This document shows positions 40,001 through 51,867 of a DNA stretch of 64,000 nucleotides, in pieces. Location of the stretch: assembly GCF_047496725.1 (NCBI RefSeq), contig NC_132986.1, forward strand, positions 6,294,501 to 6,358,500. Reading direction: 5' to 3'. Source of the DNA: Anoplolepis gracilipes. Taxonomy: Eukaryota > Arthropoda > Insecta > Hymenoptera > Formicidae. Position 1 is the first letter of the stretch. Each line of letters opens with the position of its first letter. Under the pieces are notes generated by a model that saw nothing but the letters and a program-made list of their open reading frames with translations, did not search any database and had not been told where the DNA came from. The position numbers and the translations under genes were made by a program.

Positions 40001-40142
40001 CACGCGATGTGAAAGTAATGCACTGAGAGAATCCGGAAAATATTGTCGCAGGAAATTAATTGAGAGCACACGTACCTCTGACTTCGAGTGCCGCGTGTCT
40101 CAGCTGGACGCTACCGCGTTTAAGACGAACCAGCGCCGCCAT
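35110..40142 (-). CDS. Divergent SLC17-type major facilitator transporter (nine coding exons)
   Basis: Proposed CDS on the complement: 40142-40076, 38647-38442, 38173-37952, 37809-37725, 37501-37335, 36934-36785, 36520-36388, 36122-35869, 35403-35110. All have AG/GT boundaries and the frame is kept throughout, giving 525 residues. The sequence follows the sialin / vesicular glutamate / phosphate transporter family. TM1 is about residues 27-55 (RHIVAALVAVGFALCG). The next loop carries two N-glycosylation sequons (N75IT, N80RT). A TM4 motif reads RLLQGLCTGATMPAAH (158-173), a TM7-like block reads SVPVWASAVATMGNQWGDAT, and the last TM is followed by KGVPQPWIP. The C-terminal tail of about 70 residues is acidic and probably cytosolic. 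Family residues are altered: the usual TM1 Arg is Glu46, and the TM4 Glu of the GEG motif is Thr165. The substrate is therefore unknown, probably an organic anion or metabolite moved across a vesicle, lysosome or plasma membrane. Confidence 0.88.
36958..37009. repeat. Compound (TA)n(TGTA)n microsatellite in intron 5 of the SLC17-like gene
   Basis: A TA run passes into about eight GTAT/TGTA tetranucleotides. It lies just upstream (in gene sense) of exon 6. Confidence 0.9.
39417..39501 (-). CDS. Alternative first coding exon (1b) of the SLC17-like gene
   Basis: Reads MADFVKRGSVQFVKHGSC followed by QLKLAAQEVR on the complement, then a GTTCGT donor in phase 1. It resembles exon 1a at 40076-40142 (MAALVRLKRGSVQLRHAALEVR): both share KRGSVQ and an EVR end, and both supply the first base of the Ala codon completed by exon 2. 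Using it would give a 531-residue isoform with a different cytosolic N-terminus, presumably from its own promoter between 39.5 and 39.7 kb. GTTCGT is a weaker donor than GTACGT of exon 1a. The two cannot be used together in tandem because neither has an acceptor in frame. Confidence 0.7.
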
Positions 40143-41000
40143 CGTCGTCAAACGAGCTGACACACTAATTGCGTTTCCATGATGTAAGATCGATACTTCA
40201 GACACATATTAATCGAAAAAGTCACGGTTTCTTTCCGGCCTGTTTTGCGCCGTACGACACTAGCGGGACGCGACGAATTATGCGAGCCATACTGATCATC
40301 TGGCCGATGAGAGTGAATGAACATCTCCGTTAACAAGACTTGATACAATAAGTACCTACGCTGGTCAGCCTTGAAGCACCGTGTGCACGAGGTCTGCTTC
40401 GTAATATTTTCCCCACGTCAGTATGTTGAGCGATATCAAACCTCAACACTGATAAATATCTTTATGTACGTTGTACTCTTTTTAATTTTATCATGTAACA
40501 ATAAATATTGTTAAATGTAATTGATACGTTAATATAACGCGATTAGTAGTTTTTAATATACACACGATTAAATATTTAAAAATTTAATTCTTGTTTATAA
40601 AGATAAAAGAATGAAAATTCAACAATAATTTTTAAAGTATCATTGATATAAGGGAAAGCGTATATAATATATTTATAAATCCTATTCTTCTCTTATTTAT
40701 CAAAATAATATTTCATAATAATTTCAATATTAATAATGCGTCAAAATTTCACTTTATTAAAGAATCATCGATTAAGTGTACATATTGTTTTTAAAATTCT
40801 CGATTAGAAAAAGAAATATACTGTTTTTTCTCGTCTTTAATATGAGTCTAAAAATCGTTTTGTATATACGTCATTATGATGTAATTAATATAAAAATGAC
40901 TCAAATCAAGCAAACTATCGATAGTTGGTAACGAAGGAAACCTGGTTCAAAGTCTCTGCCGCGAATATCTTGCTTTAATAAACAGACATGGCATGATAAT
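40143..41000. other. Upstream region of the SLC17-like gene
   Basis: The first 250 bases 5' of exon 1a are GC-richer and probably hold its promoter and 5' UTR; no TATA box is clear. The remainder (about 40.44-40.93 kb) is AT-rich without features. Confidence 0.4.
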
Positions 41001-41770
41001 ACTTTAAGACGTTGAACAATCCACCATCCGTTGTTCATGGTTCGCGTTACCAACGACCAATTACAACATCGGTTGATTCAAAAGCAAAACCGGGGCCTGA
41101 TATATATACCATGCATTCTGCGCCAGGTCCCAGCAGGTCGCGCAGCAAGTAGTCAGGTCCCCTTCCCTTTTCCTAAACCTGCCACCAGCGGGGACCACAG
41201 CAGGATACCACCTGCGTAGCGATTGGTCAGTTTGCAGGCAGGTCAAACGGCAAACACGTCGATCAGTCGGTGTTTGTCACACTTATCTGCCGCTTCGGAA
41301 TAAAGCGCGCAATTCTCGTGGTCTCGCATTTTTCGCGTCTGTCGCGGCCAACAACGCACGTGTGTCACACGAACGTTCGCAACGTATAATCCTGAACGGT
41401 AATTCCGGACGGAGAGCGGGAGAGCGTGAAACGACGCGCTCAAGGGGGGACCATAGAATCCGAGTTGCGGCAGCGCCGAAGATTACTTTTCAAACGGGCG
41501 CAGGACAAAATGCGGCGTGTCAGCGCACCCGGGTAATTTGACGTGTGCAACGTGTAGTATATTTTCTTACAGTGTTATCATATTCGTGGTGTGCTCTCTG
41601 GGGGATCTTGCATACAAACGATCGTGAATATCGAGGAAGGTGTCGCGGTACGAACGAGCGACGAGGTGAGTGGACTCCGTTTTGATTGCGTTTTGACCGT
41701 TTGCTCTAAGGTTAAGTTAGGTATCCTGCTGGGGTCCCGACAACGTATCTCCTGCCACCTCCATGCCGTT

Positions 41771-41810
<40 letters not shown>

Positions 41811-42100
41811 CTGGTTCCTCGCAAGCGTTCCAACGCGGACAATACGATCCTCCGAGAGATCAGCAAAGGGCATTGGGATCCATTCCGATCGAAAGGACTC
41901 GAAGGATCTTTTGAACGATCGGAATGCGTCCCGGCGCATCTCCCTCATCTCCGCTTCTTCTTCCACTCATCCGGATCCCTTCTCCATCTCGTGTTCTCGT
42001 CCACTCTCATTTCACTCTCGCCTTCGCTCCGTGACTCTCTTGAGAATTTTTGTCTTGTTTGATTTGTTTTCAAGCTAGTCTTAATACCAGTTGCCGAAGA
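41000..42100 (+). promoter_or_regulatory. CpG-rich promoter-like region with a candidate first exon (41574-41668)
   Basis: About 1.1 kb of markedly CpG-rich sequence. At 41574-41668 a stretch is bounded by an acceptor-like TTTTCTTACAG and a strong donor, GACGAG|GTGAGT, with two frames open throughout. It could be an untranslated or early exon of a + strand gene whose body lies to the right, possibly outside the window. No protein family is recognised. A (CT)n tract follows at about 41773-41805. Confidence 0.35.
41773..41812. repeat. (CT)n microsatellite
   Basis: About 16 CT units passing into CTTT repeats. The pyrimidine run extends beyond it into generally CT-rich sequence up to 42.05 kb. 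Confidence 0.9.
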
Positions 42101-42374
42101 CTTGCGTTAATCTCTAACGAGCGCCTTCTTTCCTGACGATCTCTCTTCTTCCCTACTCTAATTTATCGTGAAAATGGTTTTCCTCTCTGCCATTACCATT
42201 ATAATTTTTATTCTCGCCATTAACATTCTTATTATCGCTACATTTCCCGTCGTTGCAATCGCTTTGATAATATTTCGCAGAAGATGCTAACGAGTCTCTA
42301 TCTTTGTTTTGCATCATCATATTTATACTTTGTGATTAATCACAAAAGATTATTGCAACAAGAATAACGCATTA

Positions 42375-42380
<6 letters not shown>

Positions 42381-42416
<36 letters not shown>

Positions 42417-42447
42417 TCAATGTATTTAATTATTAACTTTTGTAAAA

Positions 42448-42483
<36 letters not shown>
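42381..42483. repeat. Two (TA)n microsatellites
   Basis: Two TA runs, 42381-42414 and 42451-42483, separated by 36 bases of ordinary sequence. Confidence 0.9.
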
Positions 42484-42486
<3 letters not shown>

Positions 42487-42783
42487 GTTTTATAAAATTT
42501 GCTTTTTCTTATCCTGTAATTTCACTGTCCCTTCTTTCCTTCTTTTCTCCCCCCATTCTTTTGGAATGTGCTTCTCGAGGATCCCGGCATATTTCTGGTC
42601 GTAGGATCATCCGTAACAGGTTCCCAGCTAGAGTTTCGATCTCCCGTTTCTACTTGCTAGAAATACGAGCGATTTCATACAAGTGCAATTATCGACTTTT
42701 AAAAATCGGCACAAGTTTAAATGATAATCACGAAAATCGCGGAAAGTTTGTCCACGAGTAAATGCGAGTTAATTAATAATATA

Positions 42784-45700
42784 TAATCTCAGGAAATTTA
42801 CAAACTTCCATTTTCCGTATTGATTTACTTAGAAACTATAAATACTATTATCTCTCGTTCACGTGGATGTAATATGATAAAAGTTGCAATTCATCAAAAT
42901 TAACTTAATCGTAATAAGACGTACATTTTTGTTTTCGAATAATATTAAAAGAAAAATAGAATATTCTTAAGATTAACAGAATGAAAAATGTTTTATACGC
43001 AATAATGTTGCTAGATTTATATTTCAATAATAAAATCTTTTGTGTTAAACATTTTAACAAAATGTTGTTAAGAAGCTGTTCAGATTTATTGTTGATCTAT
43101 TTTCTAATCAAAATATCGTTGCTTTTAATATTTAAATTTCTGTCACGTAAATCATCTAAACCAGTCTAAATTTATTTATCATAATATAAATTTAAATTTT
43201 GTTTTAGTGCAAAAGTAAATATCTTATTGTATCAATTTTAGTTGGACATAGTGAATAGAAACAAATCTTTAGATTAAAATCTTTCAATGTGTTTTTGTGC
43301 CCCGTATAGAAATTCCATTCAGTACAATGCATAAATCTGACACGACAAGCGGATCCGGGCGATGTAACCGGAGCAGTTTCGACGTGTGGCGACCTTACGC
43401 GCGTCGTAACGCACCGTTGTCGTACGTGCTTTGAAAATCGCGCACACACGAATACCGTTGCATTAAGGTCGTTCACTTATATAGCTACCTAGCTACCGGC
43501 TACGATGCGGCACAGGAAGAACTGCTGGTGTTTGTGCGCGGCGAATTGCGGAAGAAAATGAATACGTTTGAAAGACGCGTGTCTCTCAACGCGGATCACT
43601 TTACAACGCTCCCTTTTTGCGAGCTTGCCATTTCGGCTGAAACTCACGTACGACGATTCCGAAGCGAAAGTTCCGAGAGATTTACTAGGAACAGCCTGAG
43701 AAGATTCTGCGGCAATCTTTACGTGACATCTCGATTCCATTGTTGAATGTCACGTTTTGACGCGTACGTGCTCCGAGAAAATATCGTTGCATCAGTTATT
43801 TAGTTTATTGTCAAATATAAACATATTGGTGGCGTGAATCATATTCTCTTTATAAAAAAATATCTTATTAAAATCATAAAAAAGTACTCCTCTGAGTATG
43901 TTTGATTTTATTATCTGAAATAATAATGCAACGCCGAAAGAAAAAAATAAACATTATTTTGTTATAATCTATATAAAATTATATCTACAAAATATAAACT
44001 AATATTACAAATAATACGATTAATTTTAACAAAATCGCTTAAATAATATCGATCTGATTTTTGCAATATCGAATGCCTGTGTTTCTAAAGCTATTACGTA
44101 TGTAAAACACTATTACAAATAATTCCAAGGTTGTATAATGAAATATCATGGAATTATATTGTGCACAATGTCGCGGAAATTTGACGAAAAGACTGTCATC
44201 CTGTTCATTACACATGTTACACAATAAGTTATATAATTCTAATCGAGCGATTTTAAGACCGAGTGTAATCATTCTTCAAATATATGTTTGCCGGTTGAAA
44301 TGTAGGGTGAAAATGCTAGGAGACGGGATCTTACACGGATAACTTATAAATTAATTCCGCATAGTTTTAATCTTCAGAGAATCACACACAAACAGAGTGA
44401 AACGGGCGCTTTCGAGCTATAGCGTTACTCGCGAGAATAATTCACGTCACACCCCAAATACGTGATATCCTCGGGAGACCCAATTAATTGCGCTGGCGGC
44501 AGTAAACCAATGCATCTGATAATCTTCATTAGAAAATGCATTACGGAGTGAGATACGCGACACGCGAAGAAGGACAAGACGTGAAACAAAAGTGAAACTA
44601 GATTTTCTCTGGCGCCGATTCAATTCGCAGCGTGCGAATTGCTTTACGGTCCATTTGCGTGTCTTTCCTAATTACTCCGAAAGTCCACTCCTTCTCTTGA
44701 AAACGGAAGAAAAAATTAAGGATTCCGGACTACTTTCGTTTTACTGACTCCAAGACTGTCAAGTTGAGAAAGTAGAGTCATTATAGCTGAATTCTTTGAT
44801 GCGAGCGAGAATCTATTAAGCATGATTATTTTGAGAAAATCTTGTGTCTTATCTGTAATATACATAAGAAGTACCTTCTCTATATGCATTATTTTTATGA
44901 TAGAGACATTTTCCCTCATCGACATTTCAATAAAATAAAAATTATCGTTTTGTAAAATAAAATTAAAAATTCTATCCCTTATGCGAGCGAGAAATCTTTT
45001 AAATTATTAGTCTTTTGGAAACAGTCAAGAAAAGTAAAATTTCTAGCCTAGATAAATAGCTTTGCGTTGAAATACAATAATGCGACGTATTACAAACGTA
45101 AAAAAGTCATATAACGTAAAAATTAAATAAAGAATTCATGAAAATGCGAGAAAAGAATACTTGAAACAAATTCGCGGATTCTGTAGGAAATTGAGCCTGC
45201 GTTGAAAAATTCAAGTTGATGAATATTTCTCAAAACGGTTAAAGTCTTAAATATGTCCAATGATAAACTTGATATTAAATACAAGTTTAATTCCTGGCAA
45301 AACTTGTCAAGCGTTTCAAGAACTACGAAGAAAGTTCGCATATCGCGTTCAACGGCAAAGTTTGTAAATTTTAGAGGCCTATTCGCACGCCGAAGTCGTT
45401 TACCAAAGAACAATTTGTTTAAAACGGGTAGTGCTATAGCATGGTATTTTTACATAGCCAAGAGTATAATAGCTAATAGCTCCCACGAGAGTGTATTCTA
45501 TAATTCATGATTATAATTACTTCCGCGTACAGCTTAATACTCATATACTTTCATCATTCATCGCATAAAGTCGACAGTATTTCGCCACGATTTCAGCATC
45601 GCAAAGGAAGAGATGATATGACATAATGCGATGCAATAATTAGTGCTTTTAATTGAATTAAAATCGCCCATAAAATACAACAGTTTTTTTTTTAGAAAAT

Positions 45701-47719
45701 TATTTATGTGGTTGAAATATATTTATTATGTGGTTGAAATATATTTTTTTATCATGCTCTTCTTTCTACTTATATATATATCAATCATAAATACTTAGCA
45801 ATGTATTTTATCAATAATAACGTTAATCATGTAAAGTGTTATGTATCATTACACTGATACATCCAATAACTATTCAAAACAGAAATCATTCGACATATCT
45901 CTCTACGAAGAATGCATTTAAGCAAAATATTTTGGTTACAGAAGTAGTTTAGTTACATCATTGTATAAACATTCCTAAGAGATCTTGCACCATACTATAC
46001 AAGATACGTTACATGTAAGGGGCGATCTAGAAATTCTTTAGCGAAATGCAGAGCGTTGACTATTATAGGGAAATTTCTCACTGATTGGCAATTTTCTTCG
46101 CCGTAAGCGATCGAAGCGCACGTGTCGCGACAATCAGAGAAAACGCATAAATGGTTTGGCACCTTCTGGAATCCAGTTGAGTTTTGAATAGGGATAACAT
46201 CAATAGTCACATTGTATACTTTGACAAAGTTTTTCATGGAATTCAATAGATTCCTTTTTTTTGTGTCACAAAGTGCTACGCGTTTACGAATAACTCGAGA
46301 AAATTCACAAATGAGAAAATCAATAAACAGTCGTGATATCTTTTTCTGTTAGAACTTCTGAATATTATAGCGTTCTGTAATAGTATAATAGTAGTTACTT
46401 ATTTTATTTTGTCTCTAAAAAAAAATACAGAAAAATAAAAAATAATATTAAAATTAAATGTTACGATAATTAATTAAGATATTTATTAAAATTAAAGACT
46501 CCGTATAACGTGACAAATTCAAAATTATATATATTTATGTGTATTGTAAATATAATACTAATAATTGTATGGAATTATTATTTTATGATTGTTAGAAGAT
46601 TCGTTAAAAATTTTATATCCTACAAGAATTAGCGTTTTTTTGATGATACGAAAGTGTTTAATACAAAATTTTTAATTTTTTAATAATGAGGCTCTCTCGA
46701 TAAAGATCACTGAAGCTTTCGATATACATACCGAATATCGATGTTCTATGATGGCGCGGATAATACTTTCAAAGAAAATTGCATCGAACATACCAGGTCG
46801 TGTGCTGTCAGTGGGAAATACATCTATGATCCTTTGGCATTATCGGCAAAACGAAGTACCGGATAACCGTGTTACGAGTCAATCTCTCCGCCAAGAATAA
46901 GCAAGTCCCCGGAGGGCTTTGACGGAGACGCCGGGAATAGTTCTTATTCCGGTCGCAGAACATTCGATGAATCCGTTTCGCATTACTTTTAACTTTATTT
47001 CACGGAAATGATTTCTGAAAATCGCGAACAATTCACAATTCATTGATCAATAATTCCACGAATTAATAATTGCAATTTATATTTCTCTTATTTTATACGA
47101 CGCTTTTCGTATTTATGGATTCACATAAAAAATTTTTGCTGCCATTAAAATTGAAATATTTAAACAAAGAAAGTTTTCCGCACAAGTGTTGCAATAAATT
47201 CTCTCATTTTCGATGTGCGCTTGCGAACTCTCTTATTTTTTACAGCGTGGGCGTTTATTTCCAACGCATCTCGAAACAAATCTCTTTCCGATATAACTTC
47301 GACAGGAAATTATATTTGTGCCAATATCTGAATAACTCTTTGTCATCAGAAAGCGTTCGGTGATGCGAATGTTCATTTGCTCGCATTGTAGTCGACATTC
47401 CACGCTATTTATACATGTCTTCTGAATAGGAATAGGAACCGCGTATCTCTTCCGCTCACAATTTTAGATAGCTCGCATGATTAATCGAGCTTCTTCGCAA
47501 AGCACCACATGGAAAATGTTGCGTGCGATCTAATCGATCGGAAGATGACAACGTCGAATTTCAACCCATTCATCGGTGATTTATTAAGCCACTCGCGAGT
47601 GATAATTATCAGATTGTGTATGTGATCGTGAAATAACTGTTTAAGAAATTGTGCTATTAATTTACATACAAAAGATAAAAAATATAATAGTAGAGAGTTC
47701 AATCAAGATAAAGGGTATA
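42784..47719. other. Gene-poor AT-rich region
   Basis: No supported gene. A GC-richer block at 43.3-43.8 kb has open frames on both strands without domains. A 22-base unit ending GTGGTTGAAATATATTT is tandemly duplicated at 45704-45747. Other open frames here are at most about 100 codons, low in GC and featureless. Confidence 0.5.
45704..45747. repeat. Tandem duplication of a 22-base unit
   Basis: TTATGTGGTTGAAATATATTT occurs twice head to tail with near identity. Confidence 0.8.
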
Positions 47720-48118
47720 GCGGGATAAGTATGGTAAAATTGACCCCGAAGATAATTTAACGTAGTAGCTATCTGAGAGTAACTTATAATGAGTAAATGC
47801 GTTATGCAACATTTTAACTTTCCAGATTTCCTCGTTAGGGAGTTACGGAAACACACACATGTTTGGAAAACTAAAATCTTTTATATCTCATGGTCGATTA
47901 TAGAGTGATTAAGTAAGTAAAAATTATTCATAAAGAGGGATACCTATCAAAGGAATATTATATTTTTTTCAGATATCTATGTAGTATACTAATGTATAAA
48001 AAAAATCTTTATTTTCTTTTGTGCATTAGTATATTATACAGACAATGGAAAAAATATATGTAAAGTTCCCTTTATGCATATCTTTTTATTCGGAGGCAAT
48101 TTTACCATACTATCCCGT
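47720..48118. mobile_element. MITE-like element with terminal inverted repeats and TA target-site duplication
   Basis: The left end, GCGGGATAAGTATGGTAAAA, and the right end read on the complement, ACGGGATAGTATGGTAAAAT, match over about 30 bases with a one-base gap and a few substitutions. Both ends are flanked directly by TA (47718-47719 and 48119-48120), the target-site duplication typical of Tc1/mariner-type elements. Inside are further inverted arms: CATAAAGAGGGA against TCCCTTTATG, and a hairpin at 47981-48004 against 48017-48039. The 399 bp element has no transposase frame, so it is a non-autonomous miniature element. The left half carries about 170 bases without a counterpart on the right. 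Confidence 0.7.
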
Positions 48119-48787
48119 TATCTCTGACTATTAAACTTATAAGAAAAATTAGTGATCGTATAAATTGAAAATAACTTTAAATATATATTGTTTGGAGATT
48201 TACGTCATTTTTCGATTCATTGCTTTTTCGTGCAAACCTATTAATCTATCTTAAAGAATTTGTTTTGTTTACATTCTTATTCAAAATTACATATAATAAT
48301 ATTTAATACAATTTTTAAATAATCGTCACATATATGTGATGAAATGTAATGTAATATTTAAAATTCATTCACGAGATTATGGTTCCACGCAGAGAATATA
48401 ATGCAACGGATTATTGAGGAATTCTATAGTATTGAATTTACTAGAGGTACTTTGGAATGTCGTCACGTGCCACGTGATCTTTCGAGAACCTTCAGTACTA
48501 TCGTGAAATCTTATAATGAGCTTACCAAGCCGGGAAGCCTTATATTCGTCTCACAGCAAAGTAGACGCGAAAAGTGGCAAACCGTTGCTGGCAGTTGTTG
48601 CGTGCATCACGTTGCCGGGATTTCACGCTTCGTAAAAAGCCGTAAAAAAGCAAGCTACTTGGAACTGATTCGTAACAGATTCATACAGATTTGATAGATT
48701 GTCGACAGAAATCAACATAACGCGGTAAGTTTGCCAATAACAGTTCAGGATACACGTGGTCTCGAAGAGTGTTTTATTTTCACAAAA

Positions 48788-48853
48788 TTTTTATTCTATT
48801 TTTATTATAATTTTTAGAAGTTTTATTCTATTTTTATTCTATAATTTTTAGAA
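48788..48853. repeat. Imperfect tandem duplication of a 33-base AT-rich unit
   Basis: TTTTATTCTATTTTTATT followed by ATAATTTTTAGAA is repeated twice head to tail, with a small insertion in the second copy. Confidence 0.75.
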
Positions 48854-49266
48854 ATATACATATATATATATTAATTATATCTTTCTATATATTTAGTTAC
48901 ATTTTAAAAACAGATTAAAATTGATAAAAATATCTATTATTAAAGTTAAGATCAGATATAAAATATTCTTTATACTTCAGTAACTTAATAGCGGGATAAT
49001 ATTTAGGACAGACAAACGTGCATTAAGAGATCAATGTTATCTCAAAGTCGATAAAAACAAAATCAAGTAGTATTGTATATTCTCGTCTTCAGACTTATCT
49101 TCAATTATAACCAGCTAAATATTTGATGAGGCGAGATATAATATTGATGTGATGTTATACTCCGATATGAAACTCGCAAACTACGGTTTATGTGTGGTGC
49201 ATGAAAGCAATGTAGAGAGATTAAACTTTCGCAACTACGCGCACAACAGATTGATTCTCCACTTAC

Positions 49267-49422
49267 GGCAGAGGGATGCACCGAGAATGAGGGCTCGTCG
49301 GACGTATCACTTTCCATAGAAATGATCGCGCGCGCAGCTCCGGGCTGTCCTTTGCCGATAACTGTCCTGCCGTTGCAATTTCCACGTTCATTGACCGCAA
49401 GCTCCATCCTTTGGAACTGCAT
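49267..49422 (-). CDS. Candidate first coding exon of an unidentified - strand gene
   Basis: On the complement, an ATG at 49422 opens 52 codons (MQFQRMELAVNERGNCNGRT ... SDEPSFSVHPSA) that end at a consensus donor, GCC|GTAAGTGG, in phase 0. Composition is GC-richer than the flanks and codon choice looks coding. The peptide is hydrophilic with an acidic Ser/Asp patch (MESDTSDEPS), as in a cytosolic N-terminal tail. I cannot identify the family or find the next exon between here and 41 kb. If unspliced, the frame would continue to 49105, but the tail after the donor looks non-coding. Confidence 0.4.
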
Positions 49423-51583
49423 TACCGCGTTTCATGTCACTTTATTGCGTGCAGATTGCACAGTAAGTGGTCTCGTAGACAGAAATTTAAACTGGCTTTA
49501 AGAGAATTTTATTTCGTTCCTGCCGTGTATACCTATATACACCATTATAACGTACTAGCAACGTAGTACATGTACTTCTCATTTACGCGCGTTACATCGA
49601 TCGTTTTCGATAACAGACGAAGCGTCTGCCGATACCTACAGAAATGGGAATAATGATTAAGCCAACTTTTCTAACTGGGTGTTCGCGACGGACGACTTCG
49701 GAAGTGGAGCATTGGACGACATTGTACTGTTACCTCACCAACTAGTGACCAACTTTCCGTTCGTGACGTAATATACTCATGTATCCTCATTTAATTATCG
49801 AATGACCAATTATGCAACTATTGGCAACAGTGATCAATGGACCAATGGAAGTCGATTTTGTTTTTTTTTTTTTATTATGTTCTATCGTAATAAAAATTAA
49901 TATATCTTCTATCGTAAATATTATTTTATCAGAAGTAGAGTAAAACAATTATAATTATTACTCTGATTATCATATATCAAAGGCTGATTATCATAGATAA
50001 AATGTTCTTTTTACTAGCTTTAATGCGATGTTTTTAATCATGATTTCATACGATTTCGCCACTCACAGTGAACAAACAACTTTTATCGGCCTTTTACTCT
50101 TCGTGACGAAGCATGTGATGTCGGAGCGTTTGTATGAACTGAAACAAATCAGTCTATCGATTCGCTCTGCTTCTACCGACACACCCTTTACAAATCATGA
50201 AAGTGTCGATAAGACATGGCACGTTCTCTATCAAACACAATTACAATCAATCGTTGGCCTTAATACGATTTAATTTGAAATGCCGGCCGCCCGTTTTCGT
50301 CGAGCAAGCTCGCGAGTCATCGTATTCCTATCATTCGTCGTTGGAGTGTGAACAATAGAATCAAATTTTGGTAACCAGCCAGTCAATCATTGAAAAGTCC
50401 AAACTTGGAGAGTATGGGAGAAAGAAGCGGAAAATGGAGTATTATACTATAGGAGATCGTGTTCTAGTGAAGGCTGTTCTTTGCCGATAACAATTCTAAT
50501 AGTCCTTGCAATTTACTCGCTACGAAATGTGACGAAAACTTTAATCTATCAGGATCAATATTCGTTTTTTATAACTTTGCTATCTTTTCTAAATTTTCGA
50601 TCGAAGAAGCAGAGAACGAGATAGAACTAAAAAGTTGTTAAACGGCCATAGATTGACATTGAGCAAACACTAGTGAGTTTTAAAACGCGTGCAACCAATG
50701 TGAGCAAACATTATGTGAATTGCAAATTTCCTTTTAACTCTTAATCCACTTTGTGTTAAGTAGCTGTATTATTGAATAAAATAATAACGTTTCGTGAAAT
50801 TAAATTTTAATTTATTTTGTCACATTCTCCAACATGAAATATTATATAAATACATTCAAAAATAATTTTATTTAACATTTTATACATTGATCACTGTTAC
50901 GACATTTTATCTCGAAATACGAAAAATCGCAAATATTCTTCTTTAATTTCAATTTCGCACATATTAGTCAAAAAGATTGAAAAGAATTGTAAACGTAAGC
51001 TCGAAATTTGACCCGTTGATGGTTATCGCACTCACTCTCAAGTGTGCGTATTTCTCCTATGTACAGAAATGCCGTGTGCGGCCGTGTTCACGCACACATG
51101 CATTTCGAAGCACGAGCGTATATGTTCTTGTACTCGCTACATCTCATATATATCGACTGCATCCTGAAGCCGATTATCGTAAATTATTACGTAATGAGAC
51201 AACTTCCCTCAAATTTGCGACCTAAATTATTAATTAATAATCAATATTACACAGTGGTATATAACAATTAACGGAGCATAATGATCAATTTACCCGATTT
51301 AGATACACAAAGTCAACATTTTAAACGCAAAAAAGCGGTTTTAATGAAAATTCATATAATATTACAACGTCTTTAACTTTTGATATTTGTGAAAGTGATT
51401 TTGCTTCTCGATTTCATATTATTATTATCACTTATTATTTTCGATAAAAACATTACATCTTTAATAAATAAATAAATAAATATATATATATATTAAATAT
51501 ATTAAAAATAATATTAATCAAGTAATTTAGTGTGCAGAGCACCATGTTTCTGTGATATTCAACAATAAAATCGATACTTGCAG
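49423..51583. other. Region upstream of the small membrane-protein genes
   Basis: CpG-rich to about 49.75 kb, possibly promoter for the - strand exon at 49267-49422, then AT-rich. No supported gene. The phrase CTGTCCTTTGCCGATAACTGTCCT, within the - strand exon, recurs in diverged form as CTGTTCTTTGCCGATAACAATTCT near 50477, a possible partial duplication. Confidence 0.4.
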
Positions 51584-51594
51584 ATGATCGCTGG

Positions 51595-51867
51595 ATGATA
51601 ATTATGAGGAAACGTGGAAACAACGAGAACAAAGGTAGTAAGAGTCGTCAAAATGTAAATGTAACGGAGAAATCAGATTCAGGAAACGTGAGCGATGACG
51701 ATAATCAAGGTTTTGCAAACTGGCTTCGATCCAGCACCGGTATCGAAATAATGAGACTTTTCGTAATTGCGAATTCAATTATGATCTTTGTGACTATGGC
51801 TTGGCCGAATATGAAAGAATCCTTCTATATCATCAAAGATTACTTTGTAGGAGAAGAGGATTATTAA
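51595..51867 (+). CDS. Small single-pass membrane protein, unrecognised
   Basis: A 90-codon open frame with start ATG at 51595; a second in-frame ATG at 51604 (MRKRGNN) is a good alternative. Residues 1-40 are hydrophilic and charged (Lys/Arg-rich, then SDDD). Residues 52-70 form one transmembrane helix (MRLFVIANSIMIFVTMAW). A short aromatic and acidic tail follows (KDYFVGEEDY). This looks like a C-terminally anchored protein without a signal peptide. An acceptor-like CTTGCAG ends at 51583, and the frame stays open through it, so an upstream exon may exist. The next gene, 845 bases downstream on the same strand, also encodes a membrane-anchored protein. I do not recognise the family. Confidence 0.55.
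   Translation: MIIMRKRGNNENKGSKSRQNVNVTEKSDSGNVSDDDNQGFANWLRSSTGIEIMRLFVIANSIMIFVTMAWPNMKESFYIIKDYFVGEEDY

Noticed and set aside
48401..48694. 97-codon + strand frame (MQRIIEEFYSIEF...)
   Set aside because: Length is within chance expectation and no splice sites, domain or poly(A) signal support it. It remains possible but I cannot support it.
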